From JBNJGT01 sp051819765 (GTDB lineage: Archaea; Nanobdellota; Nanobdellia; Woesearchaeales; JACJVW01): a stretch of DNA of 6,054 bases. Under the pieces are notes generated by a model. That model had not been told where the DNA came from. It saw only the letters and a list, made by a program, of their open reading frames with translations, and searched no databases. The position numbers were made by a program, and so were the translations under genes. Of this stretch, positions 5,900 through 6,054 are shown piece after piece; within the stretch, counting starts at the first letter, position 1, and each line of letters starts with the position of its first letter. Where the stretch lies: positions 1-6,054 of the forward strand of contig JBNJGT010000071.1 in assembly GCA_051819765.1 (NCBI GenBank). The letters are read 5' to 3'.

Positions 5900-5908
5900 T
5901 CACCTCCC
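5900..5908 (-). promoter_or_regulatory. Strong Shine-Dalgarno site of the broken diiron gene
   Basis: GGGAGGTGA on the minus strand matches the 16S anti-Shine-Dalgarno almost perfectly. It stands four bases before the damaged ACTG at 5895-5892 but 24 bases before the first intact ATG at 5875. The spacing therefore argues that the ACTG was the original ATG and that the N-terminus read MKITKK before MHTHIETAK. Confidence 0.6.
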
Positions 5909-5926
5909 TTTTTCTTAGGTTACCAT

Positions 5927-5934
5927 ATTATAAA
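5927..5934 (-). promoter_or_regulatory. Archaeal TATA box of the broken diiron gene
   Basis: The minus strand reads TTTATAAT inside ATATTTATAATATGG. It lies 32-39 bases upstream of the inferred original start at 5895, so a short leader including most of the ribosome site is expected. Both the promoter and ribosome site look intact although the coding part is broken. The remaining bases to 6054 contain a small TTTTCGAAAA palindrome at 5986-5995 and no convincing gene. Confidence 0.45.
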
Positions 5935-6054
5935 TATGTATGCCTGAAAGCACGCCTGAATACGACAAAACTGATTCCTGATAGATTTTCGAAAAAATGT
6001 TTTCGGTAATTGCGGGCATCCAAACTCCTCACTAAAACTGATAGTGATCGAAGG

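Noticed and set aside
5986..5995. Perfect palindrome TTTTCGAAAA
   Set aside because: It is ten AT-rich bases with no second copy nearby, so it can arise by chance and is not enough to call an operator.
5915..6019. Minus-strand 34-codon frame starting at 6019 with GAGGAG five bases upstream
   Set aside because: The ribosome site is good, but the peptide (MPAITENIFSK...) resembles nothing, it covers the promoter of the diiron gene, and it sits at the window edge. It could be a small gene, but the evidence is too thin.

Overview
The window looks archaeal. Four start regions carry a TATA-like box 18-25 bases upstream, and three of them are placed so that transcription would begin at or within a base or two of the start codon (leaderless mRNA). 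Where genes sit inside an operon they have GGTGA/GGTGG-type ribosome sites instead. A stand-alone relative of class I lysyl-tRNA synthetase, a family typical of archaea, fits this picture. The exact lineage cannot be told from the window, and no rRNA or tRNA gene was seen.

Layout. (1) Bases 1-2213, plus strand: the 3' part of an ABC exporter half-transporter (membrane helices plus complete ATPase domain), overlapping by an ATGA junction a two-domain protein that joins a GrpB/UPF0157 nucleotidyltransferase-like domain to a NUDIX hydrolase domain. The last ~15 codons of the NUDIX protein appear to be displaced by a one-base deletion. (2) Bases 2334-3246, minus strand: purN (glycinamide ribonucleotide formyltransferase) followed one base later by a 103-residue DUF2325-like protein. 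(3) Bases 3318-4243: two unrecognised proteins, one of 129 residues (plus, probably membrane-associated) and one of 179 residues (minus), converging so tightly that their stop codons overlap. (4) Bases 4385-5326, plus strand: a 313-residue protein resembling only the catalytic half of class I lysyl-tRNA synthetase, with a HIGH-like motif, a Cys cluster and a KMSKS-like motif but no anticodon-binding domain. (5) Bases 5410-5895, minus strand: a ferritin-like/rubrerythrin-type diiron protein broken by several frameshifts, an in-frame stop and a damaged start, yet still recognisable end to end. The last ~120 bases hold its promoter and nothing else convincing.

The genes do not form one obvious pathway. 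purN belongs to purine biosynthesis, the GrpB-NUDIX protein suggests nucleotide or coenzyme metabolism or housecleaning, and the ABC exporter's cargo is unknown. The best candidate for undescribed biology is the truncated lysyl-tRNA-synthetase-like enzyme, which shares a divergent promoter region with the 179-residue unknown. The GrpB-NUDIX fusion and the purN-DUF2325 pairing come next. The clustered indels at the right end could be real gene decay or poor sequence quality near a contig end.
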